Shown here: positions 21,642 through 30,755 of the stretch, piece by piece
Numbering within the stretch: position 1 is the first letter of the stretch
How the letters are laid out: every line of letters begins with the position of its first letter
Source: Pyrenopolyporus hunteri
Lineage: Eukaryota > Ascomycota > Sordariomycetes > Xylariales > Hypoxylaceae
DNA length: 64,000 nucleotides
Assembly: GCA_902806595.1 (NCBI GenBank)
Contig: CADCXC010000003.1
Coordinates: 2,170,001-2,234,000, forward strand
Reading direction: 5' to 3'
Notes under the pieces: generated by a model
Told to the model about the DNA's origin: nothing
Seen by the model: only the letters and a program-made list of their open reading frames with translations
The model's database searches: none
Position numbers and translations under genes: made by a program

Positions 21642-23252
21642 CTATGTTTTCTTTTTCCCCTTCGGATCCCGCCGCCTTTCCCAGATCTGGAGATACGACT
21701 CGCCGAGGTACAGCAGTTCCTTCTGGGTATGCTCCACGAAGAGATCCTGACATACCACCCACTCGTCCCTCCCCTTGTCCTTGAGCTGGACCTTCCACGT
21801 CTTCCGTTCCTCGCCCGAGTCGGCCACGTCCTCTTTGGCCCGGACCGCCTCGTGCGTGACGTTGGCGACCAGGTCGTACCATATCGGCTCCCCGGGCGGA
21901 TGGTCCGCCGGGCTCGGCTCTACGTAGGGTGATACATCAAGGCCGACGCGCACGTCGAATGTGACGATTGTCGGGTTGCGTTCCGACACAAATTTGTTTG
22001 TAGAGAAGCGCTTGATGTGGAACATGAGGTATGGCGGTAAGGGGTGCATGAGTCGGTATCGTTTCCTCTGCGAGAGGTGCTCCTGCGCCTTTACGCCGTC
22101 GTACTTAGATAATATAGTTGTCAGAGGAACCTGGGGGATGATGTTGCGCTCCAGCTCGTCTTGGAAAAGCGGCGCGGGCGGTAGATCGAGCGTTAAGAGC
22201 AGGAAGCGGTTGATATCTGCCTTGACCTCGGCCGCCTCCTCGAATCGCAAGCGATCGTTGGCGTCTGCTTTAGCCGTGATAGCTTGCGACTCGACCTTTA
22301 ACTTCCCCTGGAATATTTTCTGTATGATGCTGCTCCCCGGTTTTGTTTTGCTTCCGCCCAGCCCTAAGTGTAAATTGTTTAAAAACCACGACAGAAACTC
22401 GACCGGGTCGGACTGCGTTGTTAAAGTGAACTTCTTGTTTGATCTCAACGAGATCTCCTGTAGTAGTTCGTGGGGCGATACGTGATTCTTGAAGGCTCGG
22501 GGATTCCAGATCTTTCGGAATAGGATGCCGCAGCGTTTCACGAGTTCGGGGCGCGACGAGAGGTCTTCTAGCAAGAAAAAATTCCGGAGGGGCGAGACGT
22601 GGGATAGCGCCTGGACTACGACGTTGAGGTAATCGTTCTCCTTGATGTTGTTCATCCCCACAAAACCAGGCGTATATTCCTTCCCGTCAAGCGTCCATGC
22701 TGTCCGAGCCTTGCGATCCAACTCCATCACTTCCTGTCTCGTGTACCTCGGATCGGATACGTATTTTATGTCGTCCAAAGACTTGCTCTTTACCTCGTAG
22801 CCCTCCGGTAACACGTAAACCTTCTGCGTCTCCATGTTGATGAATACGTGGTGTCCGACGTCGAGAGAGTGAAAATATGCGTGCGACTTAGGTCCTCGTC
22901 CTTGGAAGTATTTACCGCAGACCAGACAGGCGTAGACGTTTATGTTGGATAGGCTAATAGAGCACAGCTTCTCGAAATCGAAGTCGAGCACGTTGCGATC
23001 GATCGTATCCAGGTACAGGTCGTCATAGCCCTCCGTGGGAGCGGACTGTCGTATCGGCGCCTTCGAAGGCTCATCTTCGGTCTCATCATCTTCATCTCCG
23101 GTAGGGGTGGTGGCATCTTCGAGTCTCCCGTCCGACACGACGCTACCATTTCCATTCAGTTCCGGACTCCCGTCGAACCGCGACCTTTTTGATGCAGGCG
23201 AGCCGATGTCGAGAAGCTCCTCTAAAGCCTCCGAGGCCTGTCTTTTGGGCAT
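21642..23252 (-). CDS. sad1: pre-mRNA splicing protein Sad1 (USP39-like inactive ubiquitin hydrolase)
   Basis: A U4/U6.U5 tri-snRNP-associated factor needed for assembly of the tri-snRNP into spliceosomes. One exon, 536 residues. After an acidic N-terminus with a basic patch (PASKRSRF), a UBP-type zinc finger (CLVCGKYFQGRGPKSHAYFH, then DVGHHVFINMETQKVYVLP) precedes a USP fold (GFVGMNNIKENDYLNVVVQA). In active USPs the latter segment reads GNTCYMNS; here Asp stands at the cysteine position, so the enzyme should be catalytically dead, as is known for Sad1/USP39. The C-terminal part includes MFHIKRFSTNKF and LLYLGESYLQIWER. Intronless, with an ATG in good context. Confidence 0.95.
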   Translation of the reverse strand: MPKRQASEALEELLDIGSPASKRSRFDGSPELNGNGSVVSDGRLEDATTPTGDEDDETEDEPSKAPIRQSAPTEGYDDLYLDTIDRNVLDFDFEKLCSISLSNINVYACLVCGKYFQGRGPKSHAYFHSLDVGHHVFINMETQKVYVLPEGYEVKSKSLDDIKYVSDPRYTRQEVMELDRKARTAWTLDGKEYTPGFVGMNNIKENDYLNVVVQALSHVSPLRNFFLLEDLSSRPELVKRCGILFRKIWNPRAFKNHVSPHELLQEISLRSNKKFTLTTQSDPVEFLSWFLNNLHLGLGGSKTKPGSSIIQKIFQGKLKVESQAITAKADANDRLRFEEAAEVKADINRFLLLTLDLPPAPLFQDELERNIIPQVPLTTILSKYDGVKAQEHLSQRKRYRLMHPLPPYLMFHIKRFSTNKFVSERNPTIVTFDVRVGLDVSPYVEPSPADHPPGEPIWYDLVANVTHEAVRAKEDVADSGEERKTWKVQLKDKGRDEWVVCQDLFVEHTQKELLYLGESYLQIWERRRDPKGKKKT

Positions 23253-24266
23253 TTCGTGCAGAGTCGAAGTTCGAATCGGGGGTATCGCAGCGTCGGGGTA
23301 GGGGCGGAATCAGTTCTGGAATGGTATCGGAAATTCGACAAATGGCAGGGTGCAAGGCGATAAAGGTTACGAGGGACACAAGTACAGGTCGCGACTTGAA
23401 GCTATCAAAGCTCTTTCTTGCATGTACTACGGTACCTAATACCTGGTCCGGTACCTAGGTAGGTACGTACCTATCATTGCCGCATATAAGGATCCTAGAG
23501 CCCCGAAAAACCGCAAACCCTTTTAAGAACATAACAGATTACTCTGGATCTGAACTTTTCAATAGTCTGATTTCGTAGGCTTTCATCACAACTTATCGTC
23601 ATATTAGAATACGATATATCAGTGTCCTCTGTATCATCTTAACAATCTAGATTTTCCCGGTGATGAGTTAAGTGCCAACCGGCCAGTTTGTAAACTTATA
23701 ATTTCGCCGGTGATAAGACACCAATCTACCATATTACGCCACGCAAAGGAAACAACTAACACACCGTCACCGAAAGCGTTCAGTTGATGGGGCGCCATCT
23801 ATCCAAAAGGGGCAGTTTACAAACCTCCTCGGTATATCACAGTCCTAGTAATTGACTTTCGCATGGTTTCTATGACCAAAAGCGCGTGAATAGGCACGGA
23901 GTGTCTCATCTCATCCTAGAGGCGCATATGAAGGCGCGCCTTTGCCTCGAGAGGCAACTCTTTCAATGTCCCCTCTTTGAACTTCTGATCTGTAAGAGGT
24001 TCCCAGCTCTCAACCCCTTATTTAGAGACTTAATCCCATCATATTCCATGCTGCGTGATTCGTCATCCTAAGTTTATCTCGTCTCCGGTCTACTCTCGCC
24101 GGCGCTTGAGCAGGGAAGCGTTCGTAGGGCTTACATGGCGCATCGATATCCCTATGATATCATATATCCGCCGCCACCGCGTAAGGTTGTTTCGATCCTC
24201 ATCTATACTCTGACCAAGCCCGGCCAGGTTTAAGGTATACAGGACCATACCAGTATCACAGCGTAA
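23253..24266. other. intergenic, no gene recognised
   Basis: The SAD1 promoter side and the 3' flank of the nuclease-like gene. It contains GGTACCTA/CCTAGG copies at 23431-23473. The 23500-24250 part is AT-leaning and shows no gene. Confidence 0.5.
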
Positions 24267-25687
24267 CTACAGCCACTCCTCAACCCATTGCCGGAATCTC
24301 GTATCCATCCAACCGTCAACGAGGACACGCAAAACAGCCAGCAGGCGATAAGCAGCGTCCAAGTGGCCGGTACCACCGATGTCCAGCCCGCCGCAAATCT
24401 CGATCTCGTCCTCGCAATCGAACGCGAAATGCAGCTCCCACCTGTCGCAAGCCGCCAAAATCACCGGCATCGGCGGGATCGCCACGCCCCGCGAATCCGC
24501 GCCGCCGCGGCGCTCCGGGAATGCGGAAACCCGTTTGAACCACGCGGCTAGCCAGAAGCCCAGCTGCGCTTTGCCCTCGGACCACCCGACGGAGCCGTTG
24601 ACCTTGGTCTCGATGAAGACGCCGGTGGGGCAGAAGCGGATGAGGTCCGCGGTGGACTGGTTGAAATAAGGCGGATCGAGAGTTTTCGTGTAGCCTTTGA
24701 CTCTTTCGCCGAATCCGTTCTTGTCTACGCGAAGCGCCAGGACGTAGTCGATCATCTTGGTAGCATACCGTAGCGCGGTAGGCGCCTTGGTATCTGGCAC
24801 GAACGGACCGGCGACTCTAGCGATTGTCACATTCTTGTATTCGACCTTATCCCGGTGATCTCGGATGGCAAGGTCGAGCATAGGCCCGTGGATCTTTTGA
24901 TTCCACTCGGGCTCTGGGTTGGGCGTCGACTTGAACACGTCTGTTTCGCTGACGATAGACTTGAGCGCTTCCATCTCGCGTTTTAGAGCATTGAAGTATA
25001 ACCTGTTTCTCACTATTTTTTCCAACCGTTCCTTAGGCTCTTTCTCAGAGCCGCATGCTTCGAGTATGTCGCGCTTCATGTTCTCTATCTCATCCGATTG
25101 CAGCGACAAGTCAATACGCTCGGTGAACTGATGCGTATCGCTCTCTTCTAATCCCAGCACGGCTACGAGGTTTTCACGCAGTCGTTGGGGAAGGTACTCC
25201 CTACTAGAGACGGTCACTCGTTTAATCCGTTGCAATACCAGTTTTACGCTGTCATCTTGTGTCTTAGATATCCTCTTGGTAAGGTCGCCGGCACTCATAT
25301 GTTTCCAATATACCGGTTTATCTAGATATTGGAGATCGTCGGCTCGCTTTATCGGACTAGTTGATCGTGCGTAGTTGGAAGCCGAACCTATAGCATCCAA
25401 TGCTAAAGGAGGCGGGCTCGTAGATTCGCTAAGTTTGAACGAGGAGTCGTATTGTACTTCGGGAGTCGCGATACGGCTCTCAGATGATTCATCTTCTGAT
25501 TCATTAGAATTGCTATTAGAGCTTCTAGCTTTCTGTGATCTTTCTCACATCGCTAAATCTCTCGGGGGGCCAGGTATAGCACGCGTAAGAAAGGGCGATG
25601 TTTATTACCTTGTTCCGCCGGTGAATTCCCCACCTCGTTTGACGCGTGAAGGTCAGCCAGCCAGGCTTCGACACCGCTAGGTTTCAT
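24267..25687 (-). CDS. PD-(D/E)XK nuclease-like domain protein
   Basis: Fungal protein with a PD-(D/E)XK nuclease-like domain. Two exons, 25687-25609 and 25543-24267, give 451 residues. The N-terminus MKPSGVEAWLADLHASN and a Ser/Glu-rich disordered stretch (SNSNSNESEDESSES) precede the domain. Residues about 260-400 carry EWNQKIHGPMLDLAI, then STADLIRFCPTGVFIETKVN, where Asp (about 326) and E-x-K (about 338-340) form the nuclease core, and a conserved WSEGKAQLGFWLAAWF. The core residues are present, so activity is possible. Substrate unknown. There is no ATG in the main open frame, which forced the upstream exon; the 65-bp intron has a GTAATA donor and GTGAG acceptor and the junction is moderately sure. 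Confidence 0.8.
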
Positions 25688-26048
25688 CGACGATAAGTTT
25701 TTTGCCTGGGTCATTCAACTGGGCGTCTGCGAAACGAATCTAACTAGATTTTTTTTGTCGGGAAAATTATATCTTTAAGACTGTATTTATACTTTAAGTA
25801 GGTCGGTACCTAGGTAAATCAAGAGATGTGAGGTTAAATTGATGTTGTATTTCCTAAGTCAATATTTACATAGTACATACCGAGAGAAGCTCAGTGCCTT
25901 CAATGTCAGCCCCGCTAAACTTCGGTACGCCAGATAAAGCAAACCCGCTTAAGAACCTTCAAATTTTGGGCTATTATGAACTTTCTCCTTATATAGCCCT
26001 GGCCGATATCATGGAACAAGAGGTAAACCCTCGCCAAGGCTCAAGCAG
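25688..26048. other. intergenic spacer
   Basis: Short AT-leaning gap between the nuclease-like gene and ESS-2. It contains GGTACCTAGGTA at 25806-25817. No gene seen. Confidence 0.5.
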
Positions 26049-27389
26049 TTATAATGCTTGTTTTAACTTGGAGCTTTTCCTTTTCAACGGTGTGCTTTCG
26101 CCGAAAGGTGTCCGGGGTGTAGTCCCACCGCTTCCTCCAATGTTGCTCCAAAGCCTTTGAGCCGCTGGCGTCAATCCACCCGTGACTCGGGGACTGCTGG
26201 GGAATTTCGGGACAGGCGTCTTGTCAACTTTCCCGGTGAGGCCGATTTTAGAAGATGCCCTCTTAGACTGTGAGATGCGGTCGACCATACGATGGTGAAG
26301 AGCCTCTCTCCTGCTTTGCTCCTTGATGATAAAGGGATTCGGCGTCGAGTCGCCGGGACCAAGGTCGATCTTCGGCGGTGCTGGCGGCTCATATTCCGGC
26401 TCCTCGTCGTCCACAAAGGCATATCCGTTCACCCTCGGCGTTTCGTTGCCCGCGGTTGTCGAGTCTAAATCGCTAGTCCTTCGCCTTCCCGCAATCGCGT
26501 CTCGGACAGCAGATAGCGACGGCGACGACGGCACAGACTCTTCATCGCTGATTTTCGGTCCAGGCAGCCTTGTGTTATCGTAGTTCACACTCTTCGGCGC
26601 GGCTCGGGATTCAGCCTCCGCCCTCTGTATCCTCGTCTCCATCGTATCTTCTATGCCCTCGGGGACAAACATCAAAGAGTTGTTCGGCAGCGATTTCCAC
26701 GTATCGGGCTGGGCAGGTTTCTCCTCCCGGTCTTTGATGGCCAGACGGTCCCTCTCAAATCCATCATCCGTCAGACTTCGCGTCTCCATCAGCTTTGCTT
26801 CGATTTGCTTTTGCTTCAGTTGCATCTTAGAGGGTAGCTTGTTTCCTGTCCACAGCCAAGCATATTTCTCTGCCTTCTTTGAATTCTGCTTGTCCAACAG
26901 CTTGTAAAAGCTCTCGTTGTCTTCGCTCGTGTATTTTGACTGAAAGGCGCCTAGGCTCATATTGGTATCGATCTCGTCCTTCTCCTTCGGAGCTGACGTA
27001 GTAGACTCGGAGGCTACCGATATCGGTGTATCTCCGACGAAACCTCTGGGAGTTTGCGCGCCTGGTGCTAGTGATGTCCCCCTCCTCGCTCTCCAGCGCC
27101 CGGGGGTCATGACTTGTTGGAGACGTCGGCTTGCGCTGGAGATCCACGCCGCATCTTTGGACTCTAGCGCATCTAGGTATTCCTGCTGTGTTTCGCTTTC
27201 TAGGAGCCCGGGAAAGAAGTCGCGGGCAATGATCTGCGATAGCGCATCCGTGTAGCTGTCTTCGTCGAGCACTTTCTTCGGTCGCTTAATTCGTTTCGGC
27301 GGTGGCGGCGGGGGCATCAACTCCAAGTCATCTCTCTTTCGAACGAGAGCCGTAGAAGTACTCGCGCTGGTGCTTCCGCTAGGCTCCAT
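26049..27389 (-). CDS. ESS-2/DGCR14 family splicing factor
   Basis: Nuclear protein of the ESS-2 (ES2, DGCR14; Bis1 in fission yeast) family associated with late spliceosomes. One exon, 446 residues. Recognisable stretches: KKVLDEDSYTDALSQIIARD followed by FFPGLLE (about 38-65), MSLGAFQSKYTSEDNESFYK followed by LLDKQN (about 144), YAWLWTGNK, NSLMFVPEG, NYDNTRLPGP, and near the end FPSSPRVTGGLTPAAQRLW. Low-complexity Ser/Thr/Pro stretches sit between them. It reads in the same direction as SAD1, another splicing factor, with one gene in between. Confidence 0.93.
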   Translation of the reverse strand: MEPSGSTSASTSTALVRKRDDLELMPPPPPPKRIKRPKKVLDEDSYTDALSQIIARDFFPGLLESETQQEYLDALESKDAAWISSASRRLQQVMTPGRWRARRGTSLAPGAQTPRGFVGDTPISVASESTTSAPKEKDEIDTNMSLGAFQSKYTSEDNESFYKLLDKQNSKKAEKYAWLWTGNKLPSKMQLKQKQIEAKLMETRSLTDDGFERDRLAIKDREEKPAQPDTWKSLPNNSLMFVPEGIEDTMETRIQRAEAESRAAPKSVNYDNTRLPGPKISDEESVPSSPSLSAVRDAIAGRRRTSDLDSTTAGNETPRVNGYAFVDDEEPEYEPPAPPKIDLGPGDSTPNPFIIKEQSRREALHHRMVDRISQSKRASSKIGLTGKVDKTPVPKFPSSPRVTGGLTPAAQRLWSNIGGSGGTTPRTPFGESTPLKRKSSKLKQAL

Positions 27390-29687
27390 GGTTAGTGACT
27401 CGTCGTCGCTGATTAGAGGCGCTGGTTTGCAATAAGTTTATTATGTAAAAGAGTAAGAATGGCTAAGAATGGCTGATGACGAGACGGCCAAACACAATGC
27501 GCCGCTTCTGCCGTCCCTGAGAGGCTGAGCTTATCGATATGCAATTATACCCATGCGTAGTACCGCGTTACGTCATAAGTTTACATTAAGTTACCTACAT
27601 ATCTCAGTTCCATTCACTCTCACTTCTATTACCACTAACAGATCATGTTTCCTAGGAACAACAATACCTAGGTCAGTCTCTAGGCGTTAATCTTTTTATA
27701 AAGGCGTCCACATATCGGATTACATTTTATTGTTTCTAAACTTAGGTATCTAAATTACTTTAACAAACGCTTCGTTAATTCGCCATTCTCACAAAACGTT
27801 ATATCCAAGCAGACCTAGGTGCCAGTAACAAGTTGTATGCGTTCATTTTTTAGGAGATCCTACCAAGAGGGTGGCCATTTCGTAGTTTACGGGATAAGTA
27901 TTGCGGCTTTCCCACCTAATATAGTTTAGTTGGCTACCACACCATGTGTGAAATATTAGTATGTGCTAGAACATCGATCTAGGTATCCTTTAGTATAGGA
28001 TATACACGTTAGTAAAGTCCTAGTCTGCTAGCCGTATGTTCGTATGTGGATATATGAGACGAACGTCCTTACATTTTCGTCCTTTTACCTTACCCGGACC
28101 CGGTGGCTCGGTTTAAATTATCTCGTGACAATAAAGTTATTTTCCTTGTTATATATACGCTCGGCTTCATGACACTCCGTACATGATTTACTATTCATAA
28201 TTTACATAGAAATTATATCCAACTACCTAAATTATCGATTGAATAGGTAGGTTATGTATGATTATCATTTCAGACGTCTTATCGGCACTGAATGGATGAA
28301 CTTGAAATTCATGTGAATCATACCTTGTCGACACTGTCAGAAGAAGTATTCTTATAGTCGAATCGTTGATTCCGCTGAAATTTTATTTCTAACTAGGGGT
28401 AGAAAAAGCATGGCTAGTTCCAAACGCCTTGCTCTACTTATCCGCCCCGGGTACCTTTTCGATAAAGTTATCTTCCATCGTTCGCGGTATCTATCTCATT
28501 GAAGTTGTATTTACCATCTATACACCAAGTCTATACACTCACATATCAAGAGCAAGCGACCACACCCTTAAGGGTAAGTCTTGGGATGGCCAGTGGTAAT
28601 AACCTCTCAGTCGACTTAAATAGGGAGCTTCGACTCCTAAGACATATGAAGAACGAGGAAAGAACTATACATATCTCATACTATTCATAGTTACCCCAGG
28701 GGACCCGGAAGATCCAACGGTAGCGGCGGATAAGAGATTGTTAGTGATAATTCCTAGTAAGGTTAGTTAGAGAGCTCCTGCGACGGCGTCGTTATTCCCC
28801 TTACTATATGGTTGGCATTATGACACACCTAGAGCGCCAACATTATGGCTAAATTGCAATCGCGACTCTATGAAAAGGCGATCAAACTTTTAGGATAGGG
28901 CTCCGATCGTATTCTGGAACCAGATTGATATTATCCGGCGGTTTTAAGTCCACGACATAAGGCCAAGGACACAGTTGTGGCTCAAGTTACCTACCTAAAT
29001 TACCATAATGTTATTTACGGTATATTTACGAGTTGGCATCCCTAAGAAATAATATGTAGACTATAGTACAGGTTTACATGACGCTAGATATGACCTGCCT
29101 ATGACACCTAACTATCCTGCAGTTTATAAACGGGCGTGACTAACGTAGTATCTAGGCAAGTTATGACATTGAAGTTCGGAAACGAGCTAGTTATCACTAT
29201 AGAAAAAAGGAGAATCTTGGATTTCTTGGAAATTGCTACTGTATTTCTAAGTATCTCAATGTCACAGATGATCATTTCACTCGAGTAGAAACCAGATATA
29301 GTTCATCGACGCCTTGATTGATATTTGCACGGCAAAAGTTGTAGCTATGTACAGAAGAATGGCTAATGTTACACAGCAGAAGTCTAAGATGCTTAAATAG
29401 GGGGTTTAGAGAAAAGAACAAAATGCACACCCGCGCGGAGAGAGAAGAAGGTGAAGATGATGATGAAGATGAAGAAAAGACCCAGTCCCCCCTTCCCTTT
29501 AACAATGCTAATGAATTCCACCCGTTTTTTTCCCCGATGCGTTTCATCCCGCCATCATAACAACGTGATCGCCCTGCTTCGTGAGGAGAAGAAGAGAGAG
29601 AGAAATTGGACCGCCATCATAACAACGTCAGAGATGATTGGGCTCCTCGAATGTGAAAAGATTATTGTTGCTGCTGCTGCTGCGCGC
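27390..29687. other. AT-rich gene-free stretch
   Basis: About 2.3 kb with visibly lower GC than the flanking genes, many TA-rich words and no supported coding sequence. A GA-rich microsatellite (GATGATGATGAAGATGAAGA) lies at about 29453-29476. It could be a repeat decayed by RIP-type mutation, but no element ends or conserved domain are visible. Confidence 0.5.
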
Positions 29688-30755
29688 TTAGGCGAAGAAA
29701 GGGCGGCCGGAGCGCTTGCGGCCAGCGGCGGCGATGTTGAGAGCACCCTGGCCACCAGTGCACATGGTACCGGCAGCCATGGGCATGCTGACGGACCAGG
29801 TGCCGGCAGCGCACTGTTGGTAGGCGTTGCCGAGGCAGTTGAAGGTACCTTCGGGGCTGCAGGCGCCAGAGAGAGCGGCACCACCAGCAGGAGGGGCGGG
29901 AGCAGGAGCAGGAGCGGGAGCGGGAGCTGGGGCAGGGGCGGGGGCAGGAGCCGGAGCCGGGGCAGGGTCCGAGGGAGGCTCAGTGATGAAGTTACCGCCG
30001 TTGGCCGGGGCAGGGTCAGCCGGAGCCGGGGCGGGGGCAGCCGGGGGAGCGGAGTCACCCGCAGTGCAGCCGCCAGCGCCGCAGGTGGCGACAGAGCCGG
30101 TGATGTTGTCCTCAACGGAGGGACCAGGGTTCTCGAACTTGTAGTCGGAGCCCTCGATGGTCTGGGGTCGGCCGCCGATGTTCAGGACGACCAGGTCGGG
30201 AAGCTTGTCGAAGTTGGCCTTGTCACCACCCTCGCCGGTGAGCTCGAGGGCACCGCAGTTCATGTACATCTCACGGACACCGATCTTGTTGAACCAGGTC
30301 CAGGCGATGGTGGCCTTGCCGGCGGGGATGTCAGACGGGATGGTGTAGTCGTAGGTGTACGGGTCGTCGAAGGAGGCGGAGTCGGCGGGCAGGTTGCCGG
30401 GAGTGTCGCGAGCAGGGCAGCCACCCTGGATGGAGTGGATGACCTTGAAGACACTGTCCTTGGTCGGGTTCTCATCGTAGGTGATGGCGATCTGGCAAGA
30501 GCCACCACCGTGGACAGCGGAGCCCATGAAGGAGAGCTTCTGCTGAGAGCCGAGAGCGTAGGTGTTGACCTCGCCGCCGGTCGCGGTGTAGCCACCGCCG
30601 ATCTTGCAGGGGAAGTCGCTGCCAGAGGCATCGAGAGGGCTGTTGTTAAGAGCACCGGGGTTGAAGGGGGCGGGGGTCTTCATCACCATGTGCGCGTTGG
30701 CACCGGCGAAGAGAGCCGCAGCGGCGTAAGAGACCTTCTTGGTAGAGTAGTACAT
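29688..30755 (-). CDS. AA11 lytic polysaccharide monooxygenase (chitin-active)
   Basis: Secreted copper enzyme of CAZy family AA11, which cleaves chitin oxidatively. One exon, 355 residues. A signal peptide (1-21, ending AGANA) exposes His22 as the mature N-terminus; with His82 (in GSAVHGGGSCQ) it forms the histidine brace. NNSPLDASGSDFPCK and ATIAWTWFNKIGVREMYMNC are family signatures. A long linker of alternating Pro-Ala (encoded at about 29890-29970) leads to a small cysteine-containing C-terminal module (LSGACSPEGTFNCLGNAYQQ, then CAAGTWS), the kind often appended to AA11 and GH18 enzymes and probably chitin-binding. Possible roles are remodelling of its own wall, or attack on fungal or insect chitin. 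It stands alone in a gene-poor stretch. Confidence 0.94.
   Translation of the reverse strand: MYYSTKKVSYAAAALFAGANAHMVMKTPAPFNPGALNNSPLDASGSDFPCKIGGGYTATGGEVNTYALGSQQKLSFMGSAVHGGGSCQIAITYDENPTKDSVFKVIHSIQGGCPARDTPGNLPADSASFDDPYTYDYTIPSDIPAGKATIAWTWFNKIGVREMYMNCGALELTGEGGDKANFDKLPDLVVLNIGGRPQTIEGSDYKFENPGPSVEDNITGSVATCGAGGCTAGDSAPPAAPAPAPADPAPANGGNFITEPPSDPAPAPAPAPAPAPAPAPAPAPAPAPPAGGAALSGACSPEGTFNCLGNAYQQCAAGTWSVSMPMAAGTMCTGGQGALNIAAAGRKRSGRPFFA
29890..29970 (-). repeat. Pro-Ala coding repeat in the AA11 linker
   Basis: Imperfect repeat of GC-rich hexamers (GGAGCN-type on the plus strand) encoding about 13 Pro-Ala pairs. Such tracts are prone to length changes by slippage; the flexible linker tolerates this. 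Confidence 0.7.

Noticed and set aside
24267..25400. Starting the nuclease-like protein at 25400
   Set aside because: That position is a TTG, not an ATG; sequence upstream stays open in frame and joins an ATG exon at 25687 in phase.
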